Assembly (NCBI RefSeq): GCF_041928815.1
Contig: NZ_JBHFEI010000003.1
Coordinates: forward strand, 402,934-466,933
Direction of reading: 5' to 3'
Source: JBHFEI01 sp041928815
Lineage (GTDB): Bacteria > Pseudomonadota > Alphaproteobacteria > Rhizobiales > Rhizobiaceae
DNA: 64,000 bases
Below, piece after piece: positions 35,663 to 46,285 of the stretch. The notes below the pieces were generated by a model, which was not told the DNA's origin, searched no databases, and was given only the letters and a program-made list of their open reading frames with translations. Positions within the stretch are counted from its first letter, which is position 1. Every line of letters begins with the position of its first letter. The position numbers were made by a program, and so were the translations under genes.

Positions 35663-36901
35663 ATGGGCCGGCTGGACGTCGGCATCGTCGGCGCGGGCCC
35701 TGCGGGCCTTTCGGCGGCGCTTTTCCTGGCGCGGCAGGGGCACCGCGTCACGGTTCTGGAACGGTTTTCCGCCGCCGCCCCGGTCGGTTCCGGGCTGATG
35801 CTGCAGCCGACGGGCATGACCGTGCTTGCGGCGCTCGGTCTGCTGCCGCGCATGCTCGCCAGGGGCAGCCGCATCGACCGGTTGCGGGGAGAGGATGCGC
35901 GAAGCCGGCGCACCGTGCTCGATGTCCGCTATGCGGCCCGTCCGGGTGGCCGCTTCGGGCTCGGCATCCGGCGCGCGGCGCTCTTCGACACGCTGCTTGA
36001 GGCCGCAGCCTCGGAGGGAATCCGGCCTCTGACCGGCTTCGAGGTCGCCGCCGCCGAGGAACGCGCCGCCGGGCTCGTGCTGCGTGCGGTCTCGGGCGAC
36101 GAGGCCGGGCCCTTCGACCTCGTCGTCGATGCCGGCGGCGCGGCAACGGCGCTGCGGCACGCCCATGGCGGGATGCCGGCGCCCCGGCCGCTGCCGTACG
36201 GCGCCTTCTGGGCGACCGTGCGCCTCGACGGCATCGCGCATGATCGCCACGCTCTGGCGCAAAGATACGACCGCGCGCGGGTGATGATCGGCCTGCTGCC
36301 GACCGGTCGTCTTGCCTGCGGCGAGACGACCGGCGCGTTCTTCTGGAGCCTCAAGGTCGCCGATGCCGAAGCGGTGAAGGCGGACGGCATCGGGCGGTGG
36401 GCGGCGCGGATCAACGACTACTGGCCGGAGATGGCGCCCGTTCTGGCGCAGATCGACGGCTTCGAGCAGCTGACCCTTGCCCGCTACCAGCACCGCACCG
36501 TGCTGCCGCCGGTGGCCGGCCGCATCGCGTTCATCGGCGACAGCGCCCATTCGACGAGCCCGCAGCTCGGCCAGGGCGCCAATATGGCGCTGCTCGACGC
36601 GGCGACGCTGGCTCACATGCTGTCGCGCCATGACAGCGTCGGCGCGGCGCTCGGCGCCTATGCGGCGGCGCGGCGACGGCATGTGCGAGTGTTCCAGATG
36701 CTGTCGCTCGCCTTCACGCCCTTCTACCAGTCCGATTCGAAGGCGCTCGCCATCATCCGCGACCGGCTGGTGGCGACAATCGCCCGCGTGCCGCCGGCGC
36801 CGGCGCTGCTCGCGGCGATCGTCTCGGGCACGCTCGTCGACCCGTTCGCCGGAACGGGCCTTCTGGAATGCGATTGGGAAAGCCTCGCGGCGTCCGCCTG
36901 A
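35663..36901 (+). CDS. FAD-dependent aromatic-type monooxygenase
   Basis: Group A flavoprotein hydroxylase, 412 aa. GIVGAGPAGLSAALFLARQGHRVTVLERF is the FAD-binding Rossmann start; LVVDAGGAATALRHAHG is the DG-like motif and RIAFIGDSAHSTSPQLGQGANMALLDAATLAHML the GD motif. Substrate is unknown. A GTG at 35651 overlapping the HxlR stop is an alternative start giving 416 aa. Position suggests it belongs to the HxlR regulon. Its stop abuts the stop of the convergent MarR-GNAT gene with no bases between them. Confidence 0.86.
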   Translation: MGRLDVGIVGAGPAGLSAALFLARQGHRVTVLERFSAAAPVGSGLMLQPTGMTVLAALGLLPRMLARGSRIDRLRGEDARSRRTVLDVRYAARPGGRFGLGIRRAALFDTLLEAAASEGIRPLTGFEVAAAEERAAGLVLRAVSGDEAGPFDLVVDAGGAATALRHAHGGMPAPRPLPYGAFWATVRLDGIAHDRHALAQRYDRARVMIGLLPTGRLACGETTGAFFWSLKVADAEAVKADGIGRWAARINDYWPEMAPVLAQIDGFEQLTLARYQHRTVLPPVAGRIAFIGDSAHSTSPQLGQGANMALLDAATLAHMLSRHDSVGAALGAYAAARRRHVRVFQMLSLAFTPFYQSDSKALAIIRDRLVATIARVPPAPALLAAIVSGTLVDPFAGTGLLECDWESLAASA

Positions 36902-37822
36902 TCAGCCGTCAAGGTCGAGCGACCAGACCTGCCCGTTGAGGTCCTTGCCAAAGCTCCGGTGCCGTTCCTCCGAAACAAGCCGGAACCCTTCGGACTCGTA
37001 GAGGCGCCGGGCGGCGGCGAGCACGTCGTTGGTCCAGAGCGTCAGGCGGCGGTAGCCGGCCGCGCGCGCCGAGGCGATGCAGGCCCTGACCAGCAGGCGG
37101 CCGACGCCGAGCCCGCGCGCCTCGCGCTCGACATGCAGGAGGCGCAGCCGGCCGGTCTCCGCGTCGTCCTCGACCAGGAACACCGCGCCGACGATCTCCC
37201 CTTCGCGCTCGGCGACATGGCAGGCCTCGCGTCCCGGCTTGAAATCCCTGAGGAAGCGCGCGGCGATCTCCAGGGCGAGTGCCTCGTATTCGCCGTTCCA
37301 GCCGTATTCCCCGGCATAGAGGATTGCCTGGCGATGGACGATCCGGGCGACGTCGCCGACGCGGTGCGGGCGGAGCACCACCTGCGGATCGCGCCTCTCC
37401 TTGCCGAGGCAGTCGCGGATCGCCTGCATCGCGCCGGCGAGCCGCTCGCGTCCGGCGGGGGCGAGGTCCTCCAGCGATGCAGAGATCGCCGCGCGCGACC
37501 GGTGCGCCAGGTCCGCGGCTTCCGCGCGGCCTTTCTCCGTGATCGACAGGATCTGCCGGCGCTGGTCGCCGGGGTCCGGCCGGCTTTCGACGAGGCCCGA
37601 GCCACGGAAGGCCTTGAGGATGCGGCTGAGATAGGCGGCGTCGAGATGCAGTTCCTCGATGAGCAGGCTTGCGGCAAGGCCGTCCCGGTTGGCGAGCTCG
37701 TAGAGGATGCGCGCCTCGGTCAGCGTGTAGGGGCCGTCGAGATAGGCGCGGTCGAGAAGGCCGAGCCAGCGCGTATAGTCGCGGTTGAACGCGCGGATGC
37801 TGTCGATGGTGTCGAGGGGCAA
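36902..37822 (-). CDS. MarR-type regulator fused to GNAT acetyltransferase
   Basis: 306 aa in two parts. Residues 1-145 are a MarR winged helix (LTEARILYELANRDGLAASLLIEELHLDAAYLSRILKAFRGSGLVESRPDPGDQRRQIL). Residues about 150-306 are a GNAT N-acetyltransferase with the acetyl-CoA loop REARGLGVGRLLVRACI and the terminal LWTNDVLAAARRLYESEGFRLVSEE. This bifunctional layout is widespread; the acetyl acceptor is not known. A short 55-bp gap with an AT-rich TTAATTGACT segment lies between it and the next gene. Confidence 0.9.
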   Translation of the reverse strand: MPLDTIDSIRAFNRDYTRWLGLLDRAYLDGPYTLTEARILYELANRDGLAASLLIEELHLDAAYLSRILKAFRGSGLVESRPDPGDQRRQILSITEKGRAEAADLAHRSRAAISASLEDLAPAGRERLAGAMQAIRDCLGKERRDPQVVLRPHRVGDVARIVHRQAILYAGEYGWNGEYEALALEIAARFLRDFKPGREACHVAEREGEIVGAVFLVEDDAETGRLRLLHVEREARGLGVGRLLVRACIASARAAGYRRLTLWTNDVLAAARRLYESEGFRLVSEERHRSFGKDLNGQVWSLDLDG

Positions 37823-37877
37823 GAGACATCCTCCATGCCCTTCGCTTTCCCATTATTAATTGACTGAGTCAAGTAAA

Positions 37878-38594
37878 TTATGCGGCATCGCGGCCCCGCT
37901 CGTCGCTCTCCAGCGCGAAGGCGACGGCGGCCTCCGCATGGATCCGGGTCGAATCGAAGCCGGGAAGGGGGAGACGGTCGGGATCGAGCAGCAGGCAGAT
38001 CTCGGTGCAGCCGAGAATGACGCCGTCGGCACCGTCGTCCTTCGCCGCCGTCACCAGCGCCTCGACCCGGTCGCGCGATTCAGGACGCACGACCCCGGCG
38101 CAGAGTTCCTCGAAGATGACGTCGTGGACGAGCGTCCGCCCGGCCGCATCGGGGATGCGCAGGTCGATGCCGTGCCGCGCCATCGCGCCGGCATAGAAGC
38201 CGTGTTCCATCGTGTAGCGCGTGGCGAGCAGCAGGGGCCGGCGCACGGCCTGCTGCTTCAGGCGGGCGGCGGTTTCGTCGATGATGTGGATGAGCGGGAT
38301 GCCGATCGCTCCTTTTACCTCGTCGGCGACAAGATGCATCGTGTTGGTGCAGATCAGCACGCAGTCGGCGCCGGCCCGCTCCAGGCCGCGCGCGGCGTCG
38401 ATCAGGTGGCGGGCCGCCTCGTCCCAGCGCCCAGCCTTCTGGCAGTCGACGATCACCTGGAAATTCAGCGAATGAAGCAGGAGGTCGGCGGAATGCAGGC
38501 CGCCGTTCACGGCGCGGACGCGCTCGTTGATCAGCTTGTAATAGACGGCCGAGCTTTCGAAGCTCATGCCGCCGATCAGTCCGATGCGTTTCAT
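37878..38594 (-). CDS. aspartate/glutamate racemase family protein
   Basis: Cofactor-independent amino-acid racemase, 238 aa. MKRIGLIGGMSFESSAVYYKLINERVRA is the aspartate-racemase start; the two catalytic cysteines are in CVLICTNTMHLVADEV (first) and DGVILGCTEICLLL (second). The sequence is nearer to aspartate racemase than to MurI. It is divergent from an AsnC-family regulator, which often responds to the amino acid handled by its neighbour. Confidence 0.88.
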   Translation of the reverse strand: MKRIGLIGGMSFESSAVYYKLINERVRAVNGGLHSADLLLHSLNFQVIVDCQKAGRWDEAARHLIDAARGLERAGADCVLICTNTMHLVADEVKGAIGIPLIHIIDETAARLKQQAVRRPLLLATRYTMEHGFYAGAMARHGIDLRIPDAAGRTLVHDVIFEELCAGVVRPESRDRVEALVTAAKDDGADGVILGCTEICLLLDPDRLPLPGFDSTRIHAEAAVAFALESDERGRDAA

Positions 38595-38643
38595 CCCTGT
38601 CCCCTTTCGTGTTCGACGGACGCATTATGACGTGATCGGCGCG

Positions 38644-38651
38644 GAAATTTC
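38644..38651. promoter_or_regulatory. candidate Lrp/AsnC site between racemase and regulator
   Basis: The palindrome GAAATTTC, framed by GCGC on the left and GCGCG on the right, lies in the 146-bp gap between the divergent racemase and AsnC-type genes. Lrp-family sites are often AT-centred palindromes of this kind. Evidence is symmetry and position only. Confidence 0.3.
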
Positions 38652-38740
38652 GCGCGAATGCACGACGGAATTTGCGTTGCCATGCATCCTGATTGCGTAT
38701 TTTTACCGGAAGAAGCGAATCGATTGCACGAAGAGAACCG

Positions 38741-39223
38741 ATGGCAGGGCTTGACGAGCGTGACCGGAAGATCCTCAGGCTGCTGCAGGAGGATGCGGCG
38801 CTGCCGCTGGCGCAACTCGCCGATCAGGTGGCGCTGTCGCCCTCCGCCTGTTCCCGGCGGATCCAGCGGCTGGAGGAGGCGGGCGTCATCGCGCGCCGCA
38901 TCGTCGTGCTCGACCGCGCCAGGATGGGCGTGCCGACCACGGTCTTCGCCCTGATCAAGACCGCCCATCACAGCGACGCCTGGACGGAGGCGTTTCGCCG
39001 TGCCATCGCCGACATCGGCGAGATCGTCGAGGCGCACCGGCTGACGGGAAACCACGATTACATCCTGAAGATCGTGCTGCCTTCGGTGGAACACTACGAC
39101 GTGATCTACAAGCAGATCGTTCGCCGCATCGAACTCTTCGATGTCTCCGCCTCGATTTCCATGGAGATACTGAAGAGCGGGACGGCGATCCCGGTCGGCC
39201 ATGCGCCGCGCGCGGGCGATTGA
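38741..39223 (+). CDS. Lrp/AsnC family transcriptional regulator
   Basis: 160 aa from MAGLDERDRKILRLLQEDAALPLAQLADQVALSPSACSRRIQRLEEAGVI, the helix-turn-helix, followed by the RAM ligand-binding domain (VEAHRLTGNHDYILKIVLPSVEHYDVIYKQI, ending in MEILKSG). The frame is open 16 codons upstream, but the ATG at 38741 gives the usual family N-terminus. Probably senses an amino acid and controls the divergent racemase. Confidence 0.9.
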   Translation: MAGLDERDRKILRLLQEDAALPLAQLADQVALSPSACSRRIQRLEEAGVIARRIVVLDRARMGVPTTVFALIKTAHHSDAWTEAFRRAIADIGEIVEAHRLTGNHDYILKIVLPSVEHYDVIYKQIVRRIELFDVSASISMEILKSGTAIPVGHAPRAGD

Positions 39224-39242
39224 ACGCCGCCGGGGCTCGCCC

Positions 39243-39542
39243 TCAAGGCAGGCGTTTACAGGTAAACATGTCGCCGCTTGCATGGGAGAGCCACTGCATG
39301 CTCTGACCGTCGATCCGGCTGACGCCGATGGCATAGCCGTCGTCGAAGGCGAGCGTATAGGCATTCTCGCCGTCCCGCGTCACCGACCGGATCGCCAGCG
39401 GCGCCTCGCCCGGATCGTAGGTCGTCTCGGTGAAGGTGAAGGTCGAGACCTCGCAGTCCCATGTGCCGACATAGAAGGGCGTCTCGGCCGCGGGCGCCGC
39501 GGAAGGCAAAAGGAGAAGCAGGAGGGCGGGCAGGGTGCGCAT
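39243..39542 (-). CDS. small secreted hypothetical protein
   Basis: 99 aa, no family recognised. The first 18 residues (MRTLPALLLLLLPSAAPA) are a clear Sec signal peptide with cleavage after APA. The mature part is short and beta-rich, with one cysteine near each end (in TWDCEV and MFTCKR), which could form a disulphide in the periplasm. It is divergent from the TetR-family gene, and the palindrome at 39681 lies between them. Confidence 0.62.
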   Translation of the reverse strand: MRTLPALLLLLLPSAAPAAETPFYVGTWDCEVSTFTFTETTYDPGEAPLAIRSVTRDGENAYTLAFDDGYAIGVSRIDGQSMQWLSHASGDMFTCKRLP

Positions 39543-39680
39543 GGATCGGTCCGTGTGTGGGGTTCTGTGGACGACAGCCTTACCACAGCCTCCGGCAGAA
39601 ACCTCGGGGCGTCCGGCATCTCCACCTCATTTTCGGAACTGCCCGGCTTGACGGGAACGGGGATCGATGCGATGAGAACC

Positions 39681-39694
39681 GTACCGTACGGTAC
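39681..39694. promoter_or_regulatory. palindromic TetR-type operator candidate
   Basis: GTACCGTACGGTAC is a perfect 14-bp palindrome in the gap between the divergent small secreted protein and the TetR-type gene, 39 bp before its ATG and 15 bp before an in-frame GTG. The site fits autoregulation by a TetR dimer and possibly control of the divergent gene. Confidence 0.6.
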
Positions 39695-39733
39695 TTGAAA
39701 GGTGTTGGCGTGCTTTCGACGGATCACATCGGG

Positions 39734-41786
<2,053 letters not shown>

Positions 41787-41827
41787 GAATACCGCGCGGC
41801 AAAATCGTCGCTGCGATGCAATAAAAG

Positions 41828-41860
41828 GGGTGCGGTCGGGTCTCGGCCGCGCCCTTTCTC
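41828..41860 (+). terminator. intrinsic terminator after ilvC
   Basis: An 11-bp stem (GGGTGCGGTCG with CGGCCGCGCCC, two G-T pairs) and a 5-nt loop, followed by TTTCTC, begins 41 bp after the ilvC stop. Confidence 0.75.
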
Positions 41861-41930
41861 TATTCAAGGACATCCTATTTCGGGAACGGAAACAGACGAT
41901 GCTGCGTTTTTACGGCAGGAGGATACTGTC

Positions 41931-42029
41931 ATGGCGACATTTCTGCAGTATTTCGCTCTCTTCGATCTGGTGATCCTGACCGCGATCGCGGCGCTGGTGC
42001 TTTGCAGTCTCTACCAGGGCGAAGCCTGA
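41931..42029 (+). CDS. 32-residue single-helix membrane miniprotein
   Basis: A 33-codon frame with a perfect AGGAGG eight bases before its ATG. It encodes MATFLQYFALFDLVILTAIA followed by a second hydrophobic stretch and the end SLYQGEA. Residues about 5-27 would span the membrane once, with a short acidic tail. It lies between the ilvC terminator and the aminotransferase gene, below the usual gene-calling length. Function unknown; small membrane proteins often modulate a transporter or kinase. The ribosome-binding site and hydrophobic pattern make it credible. Confidence 0.62.
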   Translation: MATFLQYFALFDLVILTAIAALVLCSLYQGEA

Positions 42030-42150
42030 CCTGTCTCTCGCGCGCGGAAGTTCGGTTTTCGTCTTCCTCGGGCCTGGAATTTAGGTCAGTAATGTTGACA
42101 TAAATCCCGGGCCGTGATGATGTGTGATCCATAAGACGAGGAAACACATC

Positions 42151-43377
42151 ATGAATTGGGAAACGATTTTCGCCGACCGCGCCGGGCGGATGAAGGCGTC
42201 GGAAATCCGCGAACTGCTGAAGCTCTTGGAGCAGCCGGACATTATTTCATTCGCCGGCGGCATCCCCGACGTGAACCTTTTCCCGAAGGCGGAGGTCGCG
42301 GCCGCCTATGCCGACATTCTCGGCGGCGGACAGGCGGCTGTCGGCCTGCAATATTCTGTCTCCGAGGGGTACAAGCCGCTGCGCGACTGGATCGCCGGCG
42401 AGATGGCTAAGATCGGCATCGCTTGTTCGGCCGGCAACGTGTTCATCACCTCAGGCTCGCAGCAGGTCCTCGACTATCTCGGCAAGCTGTTCCTGTCGCC
42501 GAAGGACACCGCGCTCGTCACCTGGCCGACCTATATGGGCGCGCTCGGTGCCTTCAACGCCTACGAGCCCGCCTATGACCGGCTGACGCCCCTGTCGAAC
42601 CGCGAGCCGGGATCCTATGTCCAGGCGGCGGAGGCGAAGGGCGGGCGGGTCAAGTTCGCCTATTGCGTGCCCGAATTCCACAATCCGACCGGCGTGACGA
42701 TGACACGGGCCGAGCGCGACTGGCTGCTCGACCTCGCCGAGACGCTCGACATCGCCGTCGTCGAGGACGCCGCCTACCAGCAGCTTCGCTACGACGGCGA
42801 GACGGTGCCGCCGATCCTCGCCCTCGACCTTGCCCGCCATGGCGGCGACATCGAGAAGACGCGCACCTTCTATTGCGGCAGTTTCTCGAAGACGCTGGCG
42901 CCGGGCCTGCGCGTCGGCTGGGTCGTCGCCAATTCCGAGGTGATCCGCAAGCTCGTCCTGATCAAGCAGGCGGCAGACCTCCATTCCTCGACCGTCAACC
43001 AGATGGTGATCGCGCGCGTCGCCGAAACGATCTTCGACGCGCAGATCGCCAAGATCCGCAAGGCCTACAGCCACCGCCGCACGCGGATGCTGGAGGCGCT
43101 TGCGACCCATATGCCGTCGAGCGTCGAATGGACGAGGCCGGAGGGCGGCATGTTCGTCTGGGTGACGCTGCCGAAGGGCATGGACGGGGCGGCACTGCTG
43201 GCGCGCGCGCTCGAGACGGTGCGCGTCGCCTTCGTCCCCGGCAAGGCCTTCTTCGCCGACGGCTCCGGGGAGAACACGATCCGCCTGTCCTTCTCCTGCG
43301 CCTCGGACGCCATGATCGACGAGGGGATTGCCCGCCTCGGACGGCTGATCTCCGCCGAGATGCCGGCCGCGGCATAA
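42151..43377 (+). CDS. PLP-dependent aminotransferase, 2-aminoadipate type
   Basis: Fold-type I class I/II aminotransferase, 408 aa. MNWETIFADRAGRMKASEIRELLKLLEQPDIISFAGGIPDVNLFP is the LysN/MocR-aminotransferase-like start. The PLP lysine lies in YCGSFSKTLAPGLRVGW; other PLP contacts are in SGSQQVLDYLGKLF, PEFHNPTGVTM and EDAAYQQL. The C-terminal FVPGKAFFADGSGENTIRLSFSCAS is typical. GACGAGG precedes the ATG; the GTG at 42124 is less likely. Substrate probably aromatic, branched-chain or 2-aminoadipate; not decidable from sequence. Confidence 0.9.
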   Translation: MNWETIFADRAGRMKASEIRELLKLLEQPDIISFAGGIPDVNLFPKAEVAAAYADILGGGQAAVGLQYSVSEGYKPLRDWIAGEMAKIGIACSAGNVFITSGSQQVLDYLGKLFLSPKDTALVTWPTYMGALGAFNAYEPAYDRLTPLSNREPGSYVQAAEAKGGRVKFAYCVPEFHNPTGVTMTRAERDWLLDLAETLDIAVVEDAAYQQLRYDGETVPPILALDLARHGGDIEKTRTFYCGSFSKTLAPGLRVGWVVANSEVIRKLVLIKQAADLHSSTVNQMVIARVAETIFDAQIAKIRKAYSHRRTRMLEALATHMPSSVEWTRPEGGMFVWVTLPKGMDGAALLARALETVRVAFVPGKAFFADGSGENTIRLSFSCASDAMIDEGIARLGRLISAEMPAAA

Positions 43378-43573
43378 ACGCCGGCCGTTCATGCGTGTCG
43401 CGGCCCCTCGCTTTCGCTCCTCGTGCTTCAGGCCGTTGCTTTTACGCGCGTCTTTTCGCAAAATCGCGACACGCTGCCGCAAAACATGCCTTCGCCTCGC
43501 CCTTGACCCCATCCGTCATGGCCCCATTTCTGAGAAGATGGAGCGCGGTGGGCGCTTTGGCGGGAGTGGCGGA

Positions 43574-44368
43574 ATGATGACCTTGACGTCGGCGGGCGAG
43601 TCTCTGGTCGAAGATATGGCGCGGCGCCATGGCCTTGGCACCGAATCCGTGCGGGCAATGCTCGATGCCGTCCAGCGCGGCCAGGGCGGGATGGCGCAAT
43701 TCTCGATCGCCGAACTCGGCGGCAGCGGCCAATGGATGCGCGGCGGCATGACCATGGTCGGCGACATGTTCAACCATGGCCTGAAGGCGAAGGTCGACGC
43801 GTTGTGCTCCGACCTCGCCCAGGCGCTGATGGCGGGCGGCATCTATGCGTCCGCCTCCGCCGACGGCGATGCGCGCTGGTGGCCGCAGGATCTCGGCACG
43901 CCCTCGGCGACCGGCTGCCAGAACGGCGGCGCCTATGCCGTCTTCCCCGGCGAACGCAAGCTCGCGATCAGGTCGGCGGGCGGCGTCGCGGTCTACCACA
44001 CCGCTGATCATGTGATCGGCGGCGTCAGCCAGCAGCAGGGCGGCGGATCGAGCCTGACCTTTGCCAGCCAGCACGGCTCCTTCGCCGTCGACAGCCTGGC
44101 GCGGGCCGACGGCGCCCCCACGGGCGGCAGCACCTACCACACGCAGGGCGTCGCCTCGATCCCGCAGCCTCTTGTCAGCGATCCCGTGTTCGACGCCACG
44201 AAGGCGGCGGCGATCGAGGATGCAGGCGCCCGGACGTCCGCCGGCGGCAGTCCCGGCACGGGCGACATTCTGGCTCTCATCGAAAAGCTCGGCGCGCTGC
44301 GGGATGCCGGCCTGCTGACGGCGGAGGAGTTCCAGGCGAAAAAGACCGATCTGCTGTCCCGGCTCTGA
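43574..44368 (+). CDS. SHOCT-domain protein
   Basis: 264 aa. MMTLTSAGESLVEDMARRHGLGTESVRAMLDAV and MAQFSIAELGGSGQWMRGGMTMVGDMFNHGLKAKVDALCSDLA match a conserved rhizobial family; residues about 95-180 carry tryptophan/glycine-rich beta structure (WWPQDLGTPSATGCQNGGAYAVFP). The C-terminal 30 residues (DILALIEKLGALRDAGLLTAEEFQAKKTDLLSRL) are a SHOCT motif, a short helical pair involved in oligomerisation. Function unknown. The frame is open upstream to 43391, but the family starts at the double Met at 43574. Confidence 0.85.
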   Translation: MMTLTSAGESLVEDMARRHGLGTESVRAMLDAVQRGQGGMAQFSIAELGGSGQWMRGGMTMVGDMFNHGLKAKVDALCSDLAQALMAGGIYASASADGDARWWPQDLGTPSATGCQNGGAYAVFPGERKLAIRSAGGVAVYHTADHVIGGVSQQQGGGSSLTFASQHGSFAVDSLARADGAPTGGSTYHTQGVASIPQPLVSDPVFDATKAAAIEDAGARTSAGGSPGTGDILALIEKLGALRDAGLLTAEEFQAKKTDLLSRL

Positions 44369-44484
44369 TCCGGAAAATCATCCGACCTGAGTGAAACACG
44401 GGTCGGCAAAAGAATGATTTTAAATCGATGGCTTGAAGCGTTTCTCAGATTCGATTGGGTCGAACCGCGCCGAATGTCCGACGC

Positions 44485-46149
44485 TCAACCCTTGGCGCCG
44501 AGCGCGGCAAGGGCGGCTGCGTGGATGATCTCCGGCAAGACCGCGAAGCTGTAGGGCATGTGAACGCGTTCCCATCGCTGGTGATAGTCGCGCCCCCAGG
44601 GACCGATATTGACGACGGGGAAGGACAGGCCGTCCGCCTTCGCCGCGTCGACGAAGGCGGGGCAGGGGGTGTTGGCGGCAATGCGCATCGCTTCGTCCGG
44701 GTCCGGCCGGTGGCCGAGGAAGCTCATGTCCGAGATGCCGGCGAAGAACGGCTTCGCCGTCAGGGTCGTCCCATGCCGTTCGGCGACGGCGCGGGCGGCT
44801 GCCTCGACCGCCGCGGCAAAGCGCATTCCGTGCCGCCCATGCGCGTCGACATGCACGCGCGGATAATGCAGCGTGGAAAAGCCGACGACGATGGCGGGGC
44901 CGCCGATGCCGGCCTCGGTCACCATCGCGTCGACAACGCTCCTCGTTGCCGACAGCGGATCGTCCAGCGCGGCGGCGTTCTCCTCGGCCGTCCGCAGGCG
45001 CGCGGCCGCCTGTTCGCCGCCCCGGGCGATCGCCATCGCGCGCACCGCATCCACCCTCAGGACGCGTCCTTCCGGCAGGGACGGGGCGGGTTCTCCCCGC
45101 GCGGCGAAGAAGCGCCCGGCGTGCTGCCGCTGAAGGGCGATGGCCGTGGTCATGGCCGTGCCGGCGATCGCGGAAAACTCGTTCAGGATGTCGGCGGCGC
45201 TGCGACGATGGGCGAGCCAGTTGAAGGACAGCCAGACCCGGCCGGGCGTCGTCACCTCGTATCCGGTCCGCATGTCGCGCGCCTCGAGGCAGACAGGCGC
45301 CGGCGCGGTTTCGCCATGGGCGCTGTCGCAGAGCGCGCTGTTCGTTTCCATCGCCCGCATCAGCTCGGCGGCGATCAGATGGGCGCTGACGCCGTTGAAG
45401 GCGTAGCCGGCATGGGTCTGCCGCCCGAGGACGAAGGCGAAGGGCGAAAATTTTCCGACCGAACCGAGATAGAGCGCCTGGCCGTTGATGCCGGAATCCT
45501 CGTCGTCGCTGGTCGAATCGAGGTTGATGGCGCCGACGATGTCGAGATCGAAGGTCTGCGCGATCGCGGGCAATTGGTCGCGCAGCGCGATCATGCCGCG
45601 CGAGCGGTTCTCCTCGTCCGGCGTCGCGCAGAAGATCAGCGTGCCGTTCCGCTCGGGCAGGGCGGCGAAACGCTCCAGCGCGACGATCGCGGCCGCAAGC
45701 CCGGATTTCATGTCGAGCAGGCCACGGCCGGGCAGGAAATCGCCGCCTTTCAGATCCGCAAGCGTGCGCGCCTCGACGGCGCTCAAGGTCGGGGCCGCCG
45801 AGAGCGTGTCGACCAGGGCGTCCCTCAGTGCCTCCGGTTGCGTGGCGAGCGGCGCGAGCGGCCCGTACGTGTCGATCGACACCGTGTCGAAATGGCCGGC
45901 GAGCACGACCGCGTTGCGGCCGCGCCCGCGCACCACCGCGACGACGTTGCGCCGCGCCGGATCGCCATGGCTTTCGAGCGTCAGCAGGTGGTCCGGATGG
46001 GCATGGACATAGGGGATTTCCCGCAGAAGTTCCGCGAGCTTCCCGGCAAATTCGGCCTCTCCGTCCGTGCCGGTGACGCTTTCCCAGCCGGTCATGCGCA
46101 GCGACAGGTCGCGCGTGCGGTCGAAGGTGGAGGGCGTCGCGTTCGGCAT
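44485..46149 (-). CDS. M20-family metallopeptidase, RocB type
   Basis: Cytoplasmic zinc hydrolase of 554 aa from the ATG at 46149. Family zinc motifs are VVLAGHFDTVSIDTYG (first His/Asp), GRGLLDMKSGLAAAIVALE (bridging Asp) and LIFCATPDEENRSRGM (catalytic Glu). The enlarged C-terminal half (MPYSFAVLPEIIHAAALAAL end) resembles the Bacillus arginine-utilisation protein RocB. An upstream in-frame ATG (46221) would add 24 Ala/Pro-rich residues without family similarity. Probably deacylates or hydrolyses an amino-acid derivative; substrate unknown. Confidence 0.85.
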   Translation of the reverse strand: MPNATPSTFDRTRDLSLRMTGWESVTGTDGEAEFAGKLAELLREIPYVHAHPDHLLTLESHGDPARRNVVAVVRGRGRNAVVLAGHFDTVSIDTYGPLAPLATQPEALRDALVDTLSAAPTLSAVEARTLADLKGGDFLPGRGLLDMKSGLAAAIVALERFAALPERNGTLIFCATPDEENRSRGMIALRDQLPAIAQTFDLDIVGAINLDSTSDDEDSGINGQALYLGSVGKFSPFAFVLGRQTHAGYAFNGVSAHLIAAELMRAMETNSALCDSAHGETAPAPVCLEARDMRTGYEVTTPGRVWLSFNWLAHRRSAADILNEFSAIAGTAMTTAIALQRQHAGRFFAARGEPAPSLPEGRVLRVDAVRAMAIARGGEQAAARLRTAEENAAALDDPLSATRSVVDAMVTEAGIGGPAIVVGFSTLHYPRVHVDAHGRHGMRFAAAVEAAARAVAERHGTTLTAKPFFAGISDMSFLGHRPDPDEAMRIAANTPCPAFVDAAKADGLSFPVVNIGPWGRDYHQRWERVHMPYSFAVLPEIIHAAALAALGAKG

Positions 46150-46285
46150 GGCGGGTGGGGCTCGCGAAGGGGCGGGGACGCGCGGGCAGGAGGCTTGGGC
46201 GATCGTCTGATCGGGCGACATGCCGCCCCGCGAAGGCAGGGCGGCATCTTCCGTCTTCAGGGGCGGGACGGTTCCCGCCGCCTGC

